From a virus: a stretch of 55,435 nucleotides of DNA. The stretch is taken from positions 1-55,435 of IMG/VR virus record IMGVR_UViG_3300025326_000038, one strand, 5' to 3'. The notes under the pieces are model-generated. The model saw only the letters and a program-made list of their open reading frames with translations, ran no database searches and was not told the DNA's origin. Positions 33,160 to 41,253 of this stretch are shown here, in pieces (position 1 is the first letter of the stretch; every line of letters begins with the position of its first letter). The position numbers and the translations under genes are program-made.

Positions 33160-33506
33160 CCGCCACGCTCCCGGATGAGCCACCGACCTCCGCCCGTGTC
33201 AATGGGCACCTGCGGTTGCTCGAGTACGTCGTCAAAGGGGGCCCATGGGCGCTCATCGTCGTCATTGTGCTTACGAGCCTCGCGGGCGAGTACGGCATCC
33301 TCGACAGCCAGACGCGGCGGAATGCCGATGGCATCACGTTTCACGTCGAACAATCGAAGCGGCAACAGGAGAGCCTGGAGAAGATCCTGACTGTCCTCGA
33401 AGATCAGCGCCGCATCCAGACACAGGCCGCCCTGATCGCGTGCTTCAAAGAGGCGAAAACCGATGCCGACCGATCGGACTGCATCCGAAAGTTTTCGAGC
33501 AAATAG
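33156..33506 (+). CDS. Putative i-spanin-like membrane protein
   Basis: 116 aa. One N-terminal transmembrane helix (PWALIVVIVLTSLAGEYGI, about 30-48), then a periplasmic helix with heptads (FHVEQSKRQQESLEKILTVL) and two late Cys. This is the topology of inner-membrane spanins and some phage holin-associated proteins. The lipoprotein encoded next would be its outer-membrane partner. Confidence 0.6.
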   Translation: MTATLPDEPPTSARVNGHLRLLEYVVKGGPWALIVVIVLTSLAGEYGILDSQTRRNADGITFHVEQSKRQQESLEKILTVLEDQRRIQTQAALIACFKEAKTDADRSDCIRKFSSK

Positions 33507-33514
33507 GAGCCACG

Positions 33515-33796
33515 ATGCGCTACCTCCTCTGGCTGTCCGTGGTCGCCCTGACCGGCTGCTCCCTCGCCCCCTCCGACAAGGTGCTGGAGCAGCTCGGCAA
33601 GAGCGAGCGGTCGTGGTGTGTGTCCATCACGAGCGTCTACGGCACGATGCGGGCTGGTGGGACGGGCGTCCAGGGCGGGACGATGACCTGTACGCAGGAG
33701 GGGTTAGCTGTGACGGATACTGCGTCGAAAATCGGCGTGCCGATTCTGGTGGTGCCGGAAGTGTCGATCGGCGCTCCGAAGAGGCTGGACAAGTAA
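33515..33796 (+). CDS. Lipoprotein, putative o-spanin-like
   Basis: 93 aa. Signal peptide with lipobox LTGC (Cys15) followed by SLAPSD, so it is probably lipid-anchored to the outer membrane. The mature part is small with two Cys and a Gly-rich region. An AGGAGCC site precedes the start. Its place after the i-spanin-like gene suggests a two-component spanin, though spanin sequences are too variable to confirm. Confidence 0.6.
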   Translation: MRYLLWLSVVALTGCSLAPSDKVLEQLGKSERSWCVSITSVYGTMRAGGTGVQGGTMTCTQEGLAVTDTASKIGVPILVVPEVSIGAPKRLDK

Positions 33797-33936
33797 TGGA
33801 CTTCGCCGTCAGCGTCTTCGTCACCCTCGGCCTTCTCGTGGCGCTGTGGCCCTGGCTCCTCCTGGCTGCCGTCGTCGCGGTCGTGGGCTATCTCCTCTGG
33901 TCGGCGATCCGACGCCGCCGCGGGCACCTCGACTGA
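33796..33936 (+). CDS. Holin-like small membrane protein, 46 aa
   Basis: Two closely spaced hydrophobic helices (VSVFVTLGLLVALW and LLLAAVVAVVGYLLW) and a basic tail (RRRRGHLD). Size, charge and position in the lysis cassette fit a class II/III holin that would release the lysozyme, but tiny membrane proteins are easily misassigned. Start overlaps the previous TAA by one base. Confidence 0.5.
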   Translation: MDFAVSVFVTLGLLVALWPWLLLAAVVAVVGYLLWSAIRRRRGHLD

Positions 33937-34241
33937 TGGGGAGCTTCTTCAAGCAACCGTTCGAGCAGTTCCCCGTGGCAATCGACTTTGCCCCCGCGCT
34001 CCCCGCGGGCACGACCGTAAGCTCGGCCGTCTGCGCGGTGCAGGATCTGAACGACGGCACGGATCAGACGACGGCGATCCTCGTGAGCGCGAGCGCCAGT
34101 ATCTCCGGTGCGATCGCCACGGTCACGATCAAGGCCGGCACGGCGGGCCATCTTTACAACCTCCGGTTCCGGGCCACGCTCAATACGGGCTCATTGCTCG
34201 AAGAAGACGCGACGCTGTCGTGCCAACAGGAGGGCCACTAA
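33936..34241 (+). CDS. Small beta-rich virion protein, 101 aa
   Basis: Begins MGSFFKQPFEQFPVAIDFA. Ser/Thr/Ala-rich strands follow (SASASISGAIATVTIKAGTA) and NLRFRATLNTGSLLEEDATL. This resembles the small immunoglobulin-like decoration proteins encoded beside tail fibres. Role unknown, probably structural. Confidence 0.55.
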   Translation: MGSFFKQPFEQFPVAIDFAPALPAGTTVSSAVCAVQDLNDGTDQTTAILVSASASISGAIATVTIKAGTAGHLYNLRFRATLNTGSLLEEDATLSCQQEGH

Positions 34242-34242
34242 G

Positions 34243-34551
34243 GTGTCGGCCATCGCCCAGCACGCTGTGGATGAGGCGATCTTTGAGCGGCAGTTCGCCT
34301 GGACGATGCTCGCGCTCACAGATCTCAGCGAGGGCGGATACGTGCAGATCCGGTGGCACGGGCGGCTCACGCCGACAAACGCGATGACGCAGTGGCGGGT
34401 GCGGGTGCGCTGGCGGGGCCAGCAGCATACCGCGATCGGTCCCGTGGACACGGGTACCCGCGCGGACGCGCTGCTCCTCGCGTGTCAGCAGGCGCTCCGG
34501 TGGCTGCAACATGAAGCCGCTACGGTTCGCATGACCGTGGTAGGAGGGTAA
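34243..34551 (+). CDS. Hypothetical protein, 102 aa
   Basis: GTG start one base after the previous stop. Trp/Arg-rich strands (YVQIRWHGRLTPTNAMTQWR, then RVRWRGQQHTAIGPV) and a helical end. Probably structural, from its place between the lysis and fibre genes. No family recognised. Confidence 0.5.
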   Translation: MSAIAQHAVDEAIFERQFAWTMLALTDLSEGGYVQIRWHGRLTPTNAMTQWRVRVRWRGQQHTAIGPVDTGTRADALLLACQQALRWLQHEAATVRMTVVGG

Positions 34552-34557
34552 CTCCCC

Positions 34558-35247
34558 ATGCTGCTCTTTCCGTCACTCCACTTACGAACTGGACGACGAC
34601 TGTTCCACCTTCGTGGGAAGGGGTCTCCGCGCTCGGTTGGCCTCTCAGGTAGGCTTTACCTGACATGGGGAGTGTTGTTGCTGCTCGCCGCGCTGGCGAT
34701 CCCGGCCTCCGCGCAGACGCCCGCGGGCGTGTCCTGTCCTGTGTCGTGGTCGCTCAAGGAGTACAACGTCTACCTGGCGACCAGTCCCACCGATCCTGGG
34801 GTGAAGGTGGCCACGGTGCCCTCGGGCTTCGGACCCGCCGCGAGCTGGTCGTGGCCGTGTCCCACGGCAGCCGGGCAATACTATGTCCGCCTTGTCGCCG
34901 TCAATCTCTCGGGCGTGGAAGGCACGTCGTCTCCCGTCGTCGCCGTCGTCATTCTGCCGCCCGCGCCGCCCCCACCTCCACCCCCACCCCCGCCTCCTCC
35001 ACCTCCTCCACCTCCGCCGACAACCTCACTGCCCTCAGTCTGGACGCGGTGCGCGGACGAAAACGGCGTGTGCGCGTTTCAGGGGACGGCGGTCGTGCGC
35101 TACGGGGCCAACAGTGTCTACGTGCAGAAGACGCTGACCGATGGCACCCCGTGTACGAATGCCGTGTTTGGCGATCCGATTTTCGGAGTGTTCAAGCGCT
35201 GCGAGTACATTGATCCCGCCGCGCTCGTGGGGAGCCCGGGTCGGTGA
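34558..35247 (+). CDS. Secreted polyproline-linker protein with Cys-rich C-terminal domain
   Basis: 229 aa. After an AGGAGG site the protein has a long basic N-terminus, a signal-like hydrophobic core (LTWGVLLLLAALAIPASAQT) and a fibronectin-III-like domain. A tract of 18 or more Pro is encoded by a CCACCTCCA-type microsatellite (about 34,965-35,020). A C-terminal domain with WTRCADENGVCAFQGTAVVR and GDPIFGVFKRC resembles modules at the ends of secreted carbohydrate-active proteins. It may be an exported adhesin or moron. Export and function are inferred. Confidence 0.55.
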   Translation: MLLFPSLHLRTGRRLFHLRGKGSPRSVGLSGRLYLTWGVLLLLAALAIPASAQTPAGVSCPVSWSLKEYNVYLATSPTDPGVKVATVPSGFGPAASWSWPCPTAAGQYYVRLVAVNLSGVEGTSSPVVAVVILPPAPPPPPPPPPPPPPPPPPPTTSLPSVWTRCADENGVCAFQGTAVVRYGANSVYVQKTLTDGTPCTNAVFGDPIFGVFKRCEYIDPAALVGSPGR

Positions 35248-35276
35248 CGCGCGCGATGCCTCCCGGTGGCGCGTAA

Positions 35277-36647
35277 ATGGCCCTCTCCCTCGGCGTCACC
35301 GCCGTTGCCTCCACCACGAGTGGCACCACAGTCACAACCCCCGCGAGGACGACGACCCCTGGGAGCACGATCGTTCTGTGCGGCGACTGGAACACGGGTG
35401 ATCCTTTTGTCTCCTTTACGGACTCCAAAGGGAATACGTGGACGCAGATCCAAACGGAGTTGGGTGCGAGTCCGAGGACCCGCATGTACTATGCGGAGAA
35501 CATTCTAGGCGGCACCAATCATACCTTCACGTTGACGATTACCAGTGCGGGCCAGCCGTCTATCTGGATGGTCGAGATTCGAGACGCCAAACTTGTCGGG
35601 GCCTTCGACCTCGGGGCCCGACAAGCGGATGCGGCCTCCCCCTTCACCTCGCCGGGGATCGCGACGACCGACGCGGACGAGTTTCTGGTCGGCTTCATGG
35701 GCGGCGATTCGGTGAGTAATCCGGCCACGCATACGGCGGGCGCGTCGATGACGCTCTTGGACCAAGTGACCAATGGCGCCTCCTTTTGGCCCGGCGCCAC
35801 GGCCTACCGCATTGTGACGGCAACGGGCACCTACAACAGTAGCTTTACCGAAGTCGGTGCCGGGAACGGTCGCGTGTGGATCGCGGCGTTCAAGGCGCCG
35901 CCCATTCAGTTCGTCAACGGCGGGAGCAACAAGACCACCGACAGTGCCCACTCGTCTCCCGTCGTCGTGACGATCCCGGCGACCGTCGCGGGCAACGATT
36001 TGGTCGTGATGGTGGAGAACGGGGAAGACCCGGCCGCGCTGCCGACGGTCTCCTCGGTCACCGCGACGGGTGCGACCTTCGTCCGTCAGGGCGGCGTGCA
36101 GAACACGAGTGGGACGGATGGGGTCAATGCGGAGTGTTGGGTGGCACGCAACGTTGCGGCCGGCATCACGTCGGTGTCCGTGGCATGGACCGCGGCCGCC
36201 GTGGGCACGGTCAGCGTGGCGGAATACTCCGGCGTCCAGGCGCTCGGGCCGGTGGTGACGGCGACGGGGAACGGGACCAGCGCGACGATCGCGCTGACCA
36301 CGCAGGATGCCGAAAACGTCGTGGTGGCCGGGCTGGGCGATGAAGACACCGCCCAGCCCGCCTTTTCCGCTGCGTCCAGCGGGACGTTCCGATCGACGCA
36401 GTATGCGCTCGGCGACGGCTCGCCTGATGTCAACGGCTGCCTGATCGACAAGGGCTCCGCGACCCCCGCGTCGGTCGTCTGTACGGTCGGGACCCCGGCC
36501 ACCGCCTCGCTGTGGGCGGCGGTGGCGCTGGAGCTGCGGAGCGTGGCGGGGGGGGCGTCGCTCACGCCGAACGCCGGCGCTACGGTGCTGGCTGGTGTCG
36601 CCCCGACCCGCGTCATCGGCACGATCCTCACCCCCACGACACCATGA
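35277..36647 (+). CDS. Tail fibre-like protein with tandem beta domains
   Basis: 456 aa. Two similar beta-sandwich halves of about 200 residues (the first with WTQIQTELGASPRTRMYYAE, the second with NECWVARNVAAGITSVSVAW-type strands), rich in Thr, Ser, Gly and Ala. The C-terminus ends with GATVLAGVAPTRVIGTILTP, the shared module of this phage. It is likely a receptor-binding or fibre protein. The start is ATG after a short intergenic stretch. Confidence 0.6.
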   Translation: MALSLGVTAVASTTSGTTVTTPARTTTPGSTIVLCGDWNTGDPFVSFTDSKGNTWTQIQTELGASPRTRMYYAENILGGTNHTFTLTITSAGQPSIWMVEIRDAKLVGAFDLGARQADAASPFTSPGIATTDADEFLVGFMGGDSVSNPATHTAGASMTLLDQVTNGASFWPGATAYRIVTATGTYNSSFTEVGAGNGRVWIAAFKAPPIQFVNGGSNKTTDSAHSSPVVVTIPATVAGNDLVVMVENGEDPAALPTVSSVTATGATFVRQGGVQNTSGTDGVNAECWVARNVAAGITSVSVAWTAAAVGTVSVAEYSGVQALGPVVTATGNGTSATIALTTQDAENVVVAGLGDEDTAQPAFSAASSGTFRSTQYALGDGSPDVNGCLIDKGSATPASVVCTVGTPATASLWAAVALELRSVAGGASLTPNAGATVLAGVAPTRVIGTILTPTTP

Positions 36648-36659
36648 AAGGCTGAGCAG

Positions 36660-38099
36660 ATGACCGAGACCGGGCACGCGGGCTTCGAAGGCGCCGCCCC
36701 AGTTGTCACGATCGGCGCGGGCAATCCGGAGGCGCTCAAATATGGCAGGCTCTGGGCGCACCCTGAGTACCGCACGGTTGCGCCCGGGGAGCAGCTCGCC
36801 CAAGTGTTCCTCGCCCAGGCGCATCCGAAGCCCGGGGCGGAAGTCCTCGACTTCGGCTGCGGCACCGGCCGCGGCGCGCTCATGCTGGCGCTCCTCGGCG
36901 GGCTCAGGGTCACCATGCTCGATTTCGTGAACAACTGCCTCGACGAGGAGGTGCGCGCCATGCTGACGACGCAGGCGCACGCGCTCCGCTTCCTCAAGGC
37001 GGACCTCGAGCAGAAGCTCCCCGTCGCCGCGCCCTATGGATTCTGCACAGACGTCCTCGAACACATCCCGCCCGCCAAGGTGGACGCCGTCCTCAACAAC
37101 ATCCTGCTGGCCGCGCAACACGTCTTCTTCTCCATCTCCACGGTCGAGGACTCCTGCGGCGCATTGATCGGCGAGCCGCTCCATCTGAGCCTCCATCCCT
37201 TCGCGTGGTGGATGGAGCAATTCCGCAAGCGCGACTGCGTCGTCCACTGGTCGCAGGAGGTGGACGGCGCCTGCCTCTTCTACGTGTCGGCGTGGACCGC
37301 CGGGCCTGCGATCGTCGAGGCGGGGATTCTCAATGTGACCGATGAGCAGATCCGGGCGAACGTCCAGCACAACATCGCGCAGGGCTGGACGCAGGTGCAG
37401 CCGCATCCGACCAATGACATCGAAGTCATGATCCTCGGCGGTGGGCCGTCCATGCCGGCCTTCGAGGAAGAGATCAAGCAGCATCGCGCGCACGGCGTCA
37501 AGCTCATCACGCTCAACGGGGCGTACAATTGGGCGCTGGAGCACGGGCTCACCCCCTCCGCGCAGATCATCGTGGACGCGCGGGCGTTCAATGCGCGGTT
37601 CACCAAGCCGGTCATCGCCGGCTGCAAGTACCTCATCGCCTCCCAGTGCGATCCGGGTGTGTTCGAGGGACTGCCGATCGACCGCACGCTCATCTGGCAC
37701 ACGAGCACGGACCTCATCACGGATCTGCTCAACGCGCAGTACGAGAAGTGGTGGTACGTGCCCGGCGGGTCGACGGTGCTCCTCCGCGCGATCCCGCTGC
37801 TCCGTATGCTCGGGTTCACGCGGTTTCACCTGTACGGCTGCGATAGCTGTCTCGCGGCTGATGACGCGCATCATGCCTACGCACAACCCGAAAACGATGC
37901 AGCGGTTGTCGTGCCGCTCTCCGTCCAGGGCGACCGGATCTTCTACTGCCACCCGTGGATGATCGCGCAGGCAACCGAGCTACAAGATTTACTAAAAGTT
38001 TTGGGGGATGAGATAGAGATCAAGATTCGTGGCGATGGGCTCTTGGCGCATATACTCAATGTAGCCGCAGAGCTAGAGGACAATAAAGCAAATGCGTAA
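36660..38099 (+). CDS. Methyltransferase-DUF115 (Maf/MptE-like) fusion
   Basis: 479 aa. The N-terminal class I methyltransferase has EVLDFGCGTGRG (about 61-72) and CTDVLEHIPPAK. The C-terminal half (about 255-440) matches DUF115-type folds (MILGGGPSMPAFEEEI, LTPSAQIIVDAR), related to flagellin glycosylation Maf and pterin kinase MptE. DUF115 proteins act on sialic or pseudaminic-type sugars or pterins. Its location beside fibre genes suggests modification of virion or host glycans. The last 40 codons are noticeably AT-rich and meet the homing endonuclease gene. Confidence 0.75.
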   Translation: MTETGHAGFEGAAPVVTIGAGNPEALKYGRLWAHPEYRTVAPGEQLAQVFLAQAHPKPGAEVLDFGCGTGRGALMLALLGGLRVTMLDFVNNCLDEEVRAMLTTQAHALRFLKADLEQKLPVAAPYGFCTDVLEHIPPAKVDAVLNNILLAAQHVFFSISTVEDSCGALIGEPLHLSLHPFAWWMEQFRKRDCVVHWSQEVDGACLFYVSAWTAGPAIVEAGILNVTDEQIRANVQHNIAQGWTQVQPHPTNDIEVMILGGGPSMPAFEEEIKQHRAHGVKLITLNGAYNWALEHGLTPSAQIIVDARAFNARFTKPVIAGCKYLIASQCDPGVFEGLPIDRTLIWHTSTDLITDLLNAQYEKWWYVPGGSTVLLRAIPLLRMLGFTRFHLYGCDSCLAADDAHHAYAQPENDAAVVVPLSVQGDRIFYCHPWMIAQATELQDLLKVLGDEIEIKIRGDGLLAHILNVAAELEDNKANA

Positions 38100-38871
38100 G
38101 GGGTCGTGTCATTCAGAGGAAGCGCGGGCGAAGAACGCCGCAGCCCACCATGGCCGCGTCCCCTGGAACAAAGGCATCAAAATGAATGCTGATCAATGTG
38201 TGAACTTTGGAAAACGCCGTGGTTTCGCTCCCTGGAACAAGGGGCTATCTATGGCGTCTCCATCGGCCGAGACATTGGCAAAGAGAAGTGCAGCGCTTCG
38301 TGGAAAACCAAAGAGCATCGAATGGCGTGCGAAGATCGCCGCAGCTCTTTTAGGGAAAGCAAAATCGTTCGAGGCTCGGATTAGGATGAGTACCGCAAAA
38401 AAGGGGAGACCCGCGCACAACAAAGGGAAAATGATGTCCCCGGAGCAGAGGGCAAATAGCGGCAGGCGCCCAGGCTCCATTCCTTGGAACAAGGGCATTC
38501 CGACAGGGATAAGCCCGATGCGCGGCCCGCGGCCAGAATACAACGGCGTGCGCTTTCGTTCGTCCTATGAAGTGCGATTTGCCAAGGCGTTGGATGCCAG
38601 AGGAATCGGATGGCAATACGAGCCAAAGCGATTTGTCTTAGGCTCATGTTCATACCTTCCTGATTTTTTCGTACCCGAGACTGGAGCATTCTGGGAGATC
38701 AAGGGGTGGCATAACGCCAGCTCGCAAATGAAGGCGAGGCTCTTCCGGGAGTTGTATCCGGAACACCCCTTGATCATTGCAACACACGACGTCATCACCA
38801 TGATGGAGGGATCGACAAATGGCAGTCGGCACGTGGAAGATCTACGCTCGCCTGGGCTAGTCGCGCAGTAA
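38092..38871 (+). CDS. NUMOD3-PD-(D/E)XK homing endonuclease
   Basis: 259 aa. Three PWNKG boxes and two NUMOD3-like segments (PSAETLAKRSAALRGK, MSPEQRANSGRR) form the DNA-binding repeats. The C-terminal nuclease shows FRSSYEVRFAKAL, LPDFFVPE and WEIKGWHN, the PD-(D/E)XK core. It overlaps the upstream gene by eight bases. At its 3' end it overlaps, out of frame, exon 1 of the split gene and the first 23 bases of the group I intron. It probably drives spread of the intron, acting in trans. The DNA is AT-richer than its surroundings. Confidence 0.85.
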   Translation: MRKGSCHSEEARAKNAAAHHGRVPWNKGIKMNADQCVNFGKRRGFAPWNKGLSMASPSAETLAKRSAALRGKPKSIEWRAKIAAALLGKAKSFEARIRMSTAKKGRPAHNKGKMMSPEQRANSGRRPGSIPWNKGIPTGISPMRGPRPEYNGVRFRSSYEVRFAKALDARGIGWQYEPKRFVLGSCSYLPDFFVPETGAFWEIKGWHNASSQMKARLFRELYPEHPLIIATHDVITMMEGSTNGSRHVEDLRSPGLVAQ

Positions 38872-39542
38872 TGCGCGATGGTAACGGCGTGAATTGTCGG
38901 GAACCCTACACGCGCAAGCGCAGGGGAATCCGCAGCCAAGCCGAGTAGGAATACTCGGAAGGTTCAGAGACTAGAGGGAGTAGGCCAGACCGGTCGAAAC
39001 CTCCACGAGCGCGCCGCATCCCGAGAGGGATGAAGAGATAGTCCCAGCCTCCGTGGAAACGCGGAGTGGCCGGATAAAGAGCCGGCTGAAGGCAAGGTCA
39101 TTTGAAGGCGAAGAAGTACCTCGGCGCGGGGACGATCACGCTCGGGGCTGGGGTGTTCAAGATGTCGCTCCACAAGACGAGCGCGAGCGCGGCGATCATC
39201 GTCCTCTCGACGCGCTCGACGTTCGCCTCGATCGGCTCGGAGATCTCGGCGCGCGGCGGCTATGTCGCGGGTGGGCGGAACATCGGCCCGGCGACGGGGC
39301 AGTGGACGGTCGGCGCGTCGGCGAAGCAGTACAAGTTCACCTACACGACGGCGGGGCTCGTGTTCACGGCCTCCGGCTCCTCGCTCATCAACATCCGGTT
39401 CGCGCTGATCCGGAATTCGACGGGCGCGGGCGCGGGCAAGGTGCTCTGCTTTGCCTCGCTGTCCTCAGCGCAGTTCACGATCGCTTCGCCAAACACGCTC
39501 TCCATTCTGCCGGCTGCGACGGGCGTCTTTACGCTGGCGTGA
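38819..39542 (+). CDS. Intron-split virion protein gene (exons 38819-38848 and 39105-39542)
   Basis: Splicing joins MAVGTWKIYA (ten codons, with GGAGGG upstream of the ATG) to KAKKYLGAGTITLGAGVFKM and a 155-aa product. The join restores a start of the kind common to phage structural proteins, whereas unspliced RNA would stop after 13 codons (RLG then TAG). The product is Thr/Ser/Gly/Ala-rich and beta-like (SARGGYVAGGRNIG, ASPNTLSILPAATGVFTLA). Its neighbours are fibre-type genes, so it is probably a tail-tip or decoration protein. Confidence 0.8.
38849..39104 (+). ncRNA. Group I self-splicing intron, 256 nt
   Basis: Canonical core elements in order: P AATTGTCGGGAA (38,892), Q AATCCGCAGCCAAG (38,927), a P6-like hairpin CCGAGTA/TACTCGG (38,941-38,958), R GTTCAGAGACTA (38,962) and S AAGAGATAGTCC (39,033), with P7 pairing GACTA/TAGTC. 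Exon end UACGCU pairs with the internal guide GGCGUG (38,886-38,891), placing a U-G wobble at the 5' splice site. The intron ends in G. It carries no complete ORF. The endonuclease gene only overlaps its first bases. Confidence 0.9.
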
Positions 39543-39667
39543 CGTCCGACGCGCGTCGGCGGCCGCATGATGCGGGGCAGCGTCCGTCTCGACGGCGTCG
39601 GGGTCGTCCCGCGCGCCGATTGCCCGGCACCCCCATCCGCATCCGGCGCGCGGGCGCGTATGCCTAA
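39539..39667 (+). CDS. Possible Arg-rich micro-protein, 42 aa
   Basis: GTGA overlap with the split gene. The product is strongly basic (RPSRRRRGRPARRL) and ends IRIRRAGAYA. Such composition is easily produced by GC-rich DNA, so translation is uncertain. If not coding, 39,543-39,681 is simply an untranslated spacer with the AAAGGAGCC site for the next gene at its end. Confidence 0.3.
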   Translation: MTSDARRRPHDAGQRPSRRRRGRPARRLPGTPIRIRRAGAYA

Positions 39668-39681
39668 CAAAGGAGCCTCTC

Positions 39682-39999
39682 ATGCCTGACATCACGAATC
39701 CTCAAGTGGTCCGCTTCGCCAACGAACACGCCCGCGTCCTGTGCGACGCCTGGGCGACGTTCTACAACACCGCCAAAACGGCGACAACTGTCTGGGCCGG
39801 CCAGGGGCTCGGCGCGCTGGTGCCGAACACGGCCGACCTGATCGCCGACGGCTCCGACGTGGACGGCCGTGGGCGCATCACCGGCGCGGCGTTGACCTCG
39901 CTCAAGGCGTTGCTGGACGCCTTCATCGCGGATGCCGAAGCGGGAGGCAACGCCAAGCGGAACGCCTTCTTCGCGGCGGCGGTGAACCCGAGAGGCTAG
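39682..39999 (+). CDS. Conserved tail-associated protein, 105 aa
   Basis: Clear AAAGGAG site about eight bases before the ATG. Helical (FANEHARVLCDAWATFYNTA) with a DVDGRGRITGAAL loop and a final helix (KALLDAFIADAEAGGNAKRN). This kind of small protein is common beside phage tailspikes. Function unknown. Confidence 0.6.
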   Translation: MPDITNPQVVRFANEHARVLCDAWATFYNTAKTATTVWAGQGLGALVPNTADLIADGSDVDGRGRITGAALTSLKALLDAFIADAEAGGNAKRNAFFAAAVNPRG

Positions 40000-40002
40000 A
40001 CG

Positions 40003-41250
40003 ATGGCACTTCCAGCTACAACCGTCTGGGAAGTCCGCACCGATGGCAACGATGCCAATGGCGGCGGGTTCGTCACCGGTGCGTCCGGCACGGATCGGTC
40101 GCAGCAGGCCGCGGCGCAGATCGCCTACACGGACCTCGTGATCGGCGGGACGACCACCGAGTTGACGAGCGCGGCGTTTCCCTTCTCAGCGGCGGAAGTC
40201 GGCAACATTCTGAACGTCACGGGCGGGACGGGGTTCACGACGGGGTGGTATCAGGTGGTCTCCGTTGCGGCGGGTGTCGCCACGATGGATCGGTCGGTCG
40301 GGACCGGCGGGAGCACGGGCGGGACGGGCAACCTCGGCGGGGCGTTTTTGACGATTGCCCAAGGGCTCACGCTCTCCACGGTCGCTGGGATGATGGTGTA
40401 TGTACGGGGAGGGACGTACAACATTACGACGGCGTTGTCGCCAGCAAGCCTTGGCGGGGCCTACCGCACACGCCTTGTGGGCTATGCGACGACGCGGGGC
40501 GATCTCGGACAACCGATCATTTCGGTTACGGCAGCCATAGATGGCTTGACTCCAGGACTTGGGTGGACGTTTGAGAATCTTGAATTGGACGGCACTTCGG
40601 TGGGTCTTAGAGGGGTGAACCCGACCACCGTACATGGAACACTGGTCAACTGTCACATTCACCATTTTGTGCAGTACGGTCTGTCGGCCTCTTACGAGTA
40701 TTGGTCATTGATACGCTGCGAAGTCGATCATAACAACAACGGGATATGGTCGAATGCCGTCGGTGGCGTCATGGATTGCTGGGTGCATGACAACACCAGC
40801 GACGGTGTTGCTGTGTTCACCACGGGTCGTGTCACGGGCAATGTGATCGCGAACAACGGCGGTCACGGCCTAATTTACAACTACGGCGGTCTGATCCTCA
40901 ATAACATCCTCTATGGTAATGGTGGGGATGGCATTCGCGCTACACAGTCCTACTCTTTCAACATCGGCGCGGGCGTTTGCGAGAATAATATCCTCGTCAA
41001 CAATGGCGGCTACGGGATCAATCAGCCGACCGCCCAGACCCACGCCGATTACCCATGGATCGACTACAACGCCTTCTACAACAACACGAGCGGGGCGCGG
41101 CAGAACGTCAACGCCTCGCCGCACGATGTGACGCTCACGGGCGATCCCTTCACAAACGCGGCGGGGGATGACTTCACTTTGAATAATACGGCTGGGGCAG
41201 GAGCCGCCTGTCGCGGTGCAGGTTTCCCCGGCACTCTACCGGGACTCTAG
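40003..41250 (+). CDS. Parallel beta-helix tailspike-like protein
   Basis: 415 aa. The start TTVWEVRTDGNDANGGGF is typical of phage proteins with right-handed beta-helix folds. From about residue 195 repeated strand-turn units (WTFENLELDGTSVGLRG, NVIANNGGHGLIYNYGG, NNILVNNGGYGINQP) are rich in Asn, Gly and Asp, as in pectate-lyase-like tailspikes. It would bind and perhaps cut surface polysaccharide. Catalytic residues are not identifiable by eye. Confidence 0.75.
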   Translation: MALPATTVWEVRTDGNDANGGGFVTGASGTDRSQQAAAQIAYTDLVIGGTTTELTSAAFPFSAAEVGNILNVTGGTGFTTGWYQVVSVAAGVATMDRSVGTGGSTGGTGNLGGAFLTIAQGLTLSTVAGMMVYVRGGTYNITTALSPASLGGAYRTRLVGYATTRGDLGQPIISVTAAIDGLTPGLGWTFENLELDGTSVGLRGVNPTTVHGTLVNCHIHHFVQYGLSASYEYWSLIRCEVDHNNNGIWSNAVGGVMDCWVHDNTSDGVAVFTTGRVTGNVIANNGGHGLIYNYGGLILNNILYGNGGDGIRATQSYSFNIGAGVCENNILVNNGGYGINQPTAQTHADYPWIDYNAFYNNTSGARQNVNASPHDVTLTGDPFTNAAGDDFTLNNTAGAGAACRGAGFPGTLPGL

Positions 41251-41253
41251 ACC

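Noticed and set aside
35505-37952. 815-codon - strand open frame
   Set aside because: Antisense shadow of the fibre-like and methyltransferase genes, with no recognisable domain or ribosome site.
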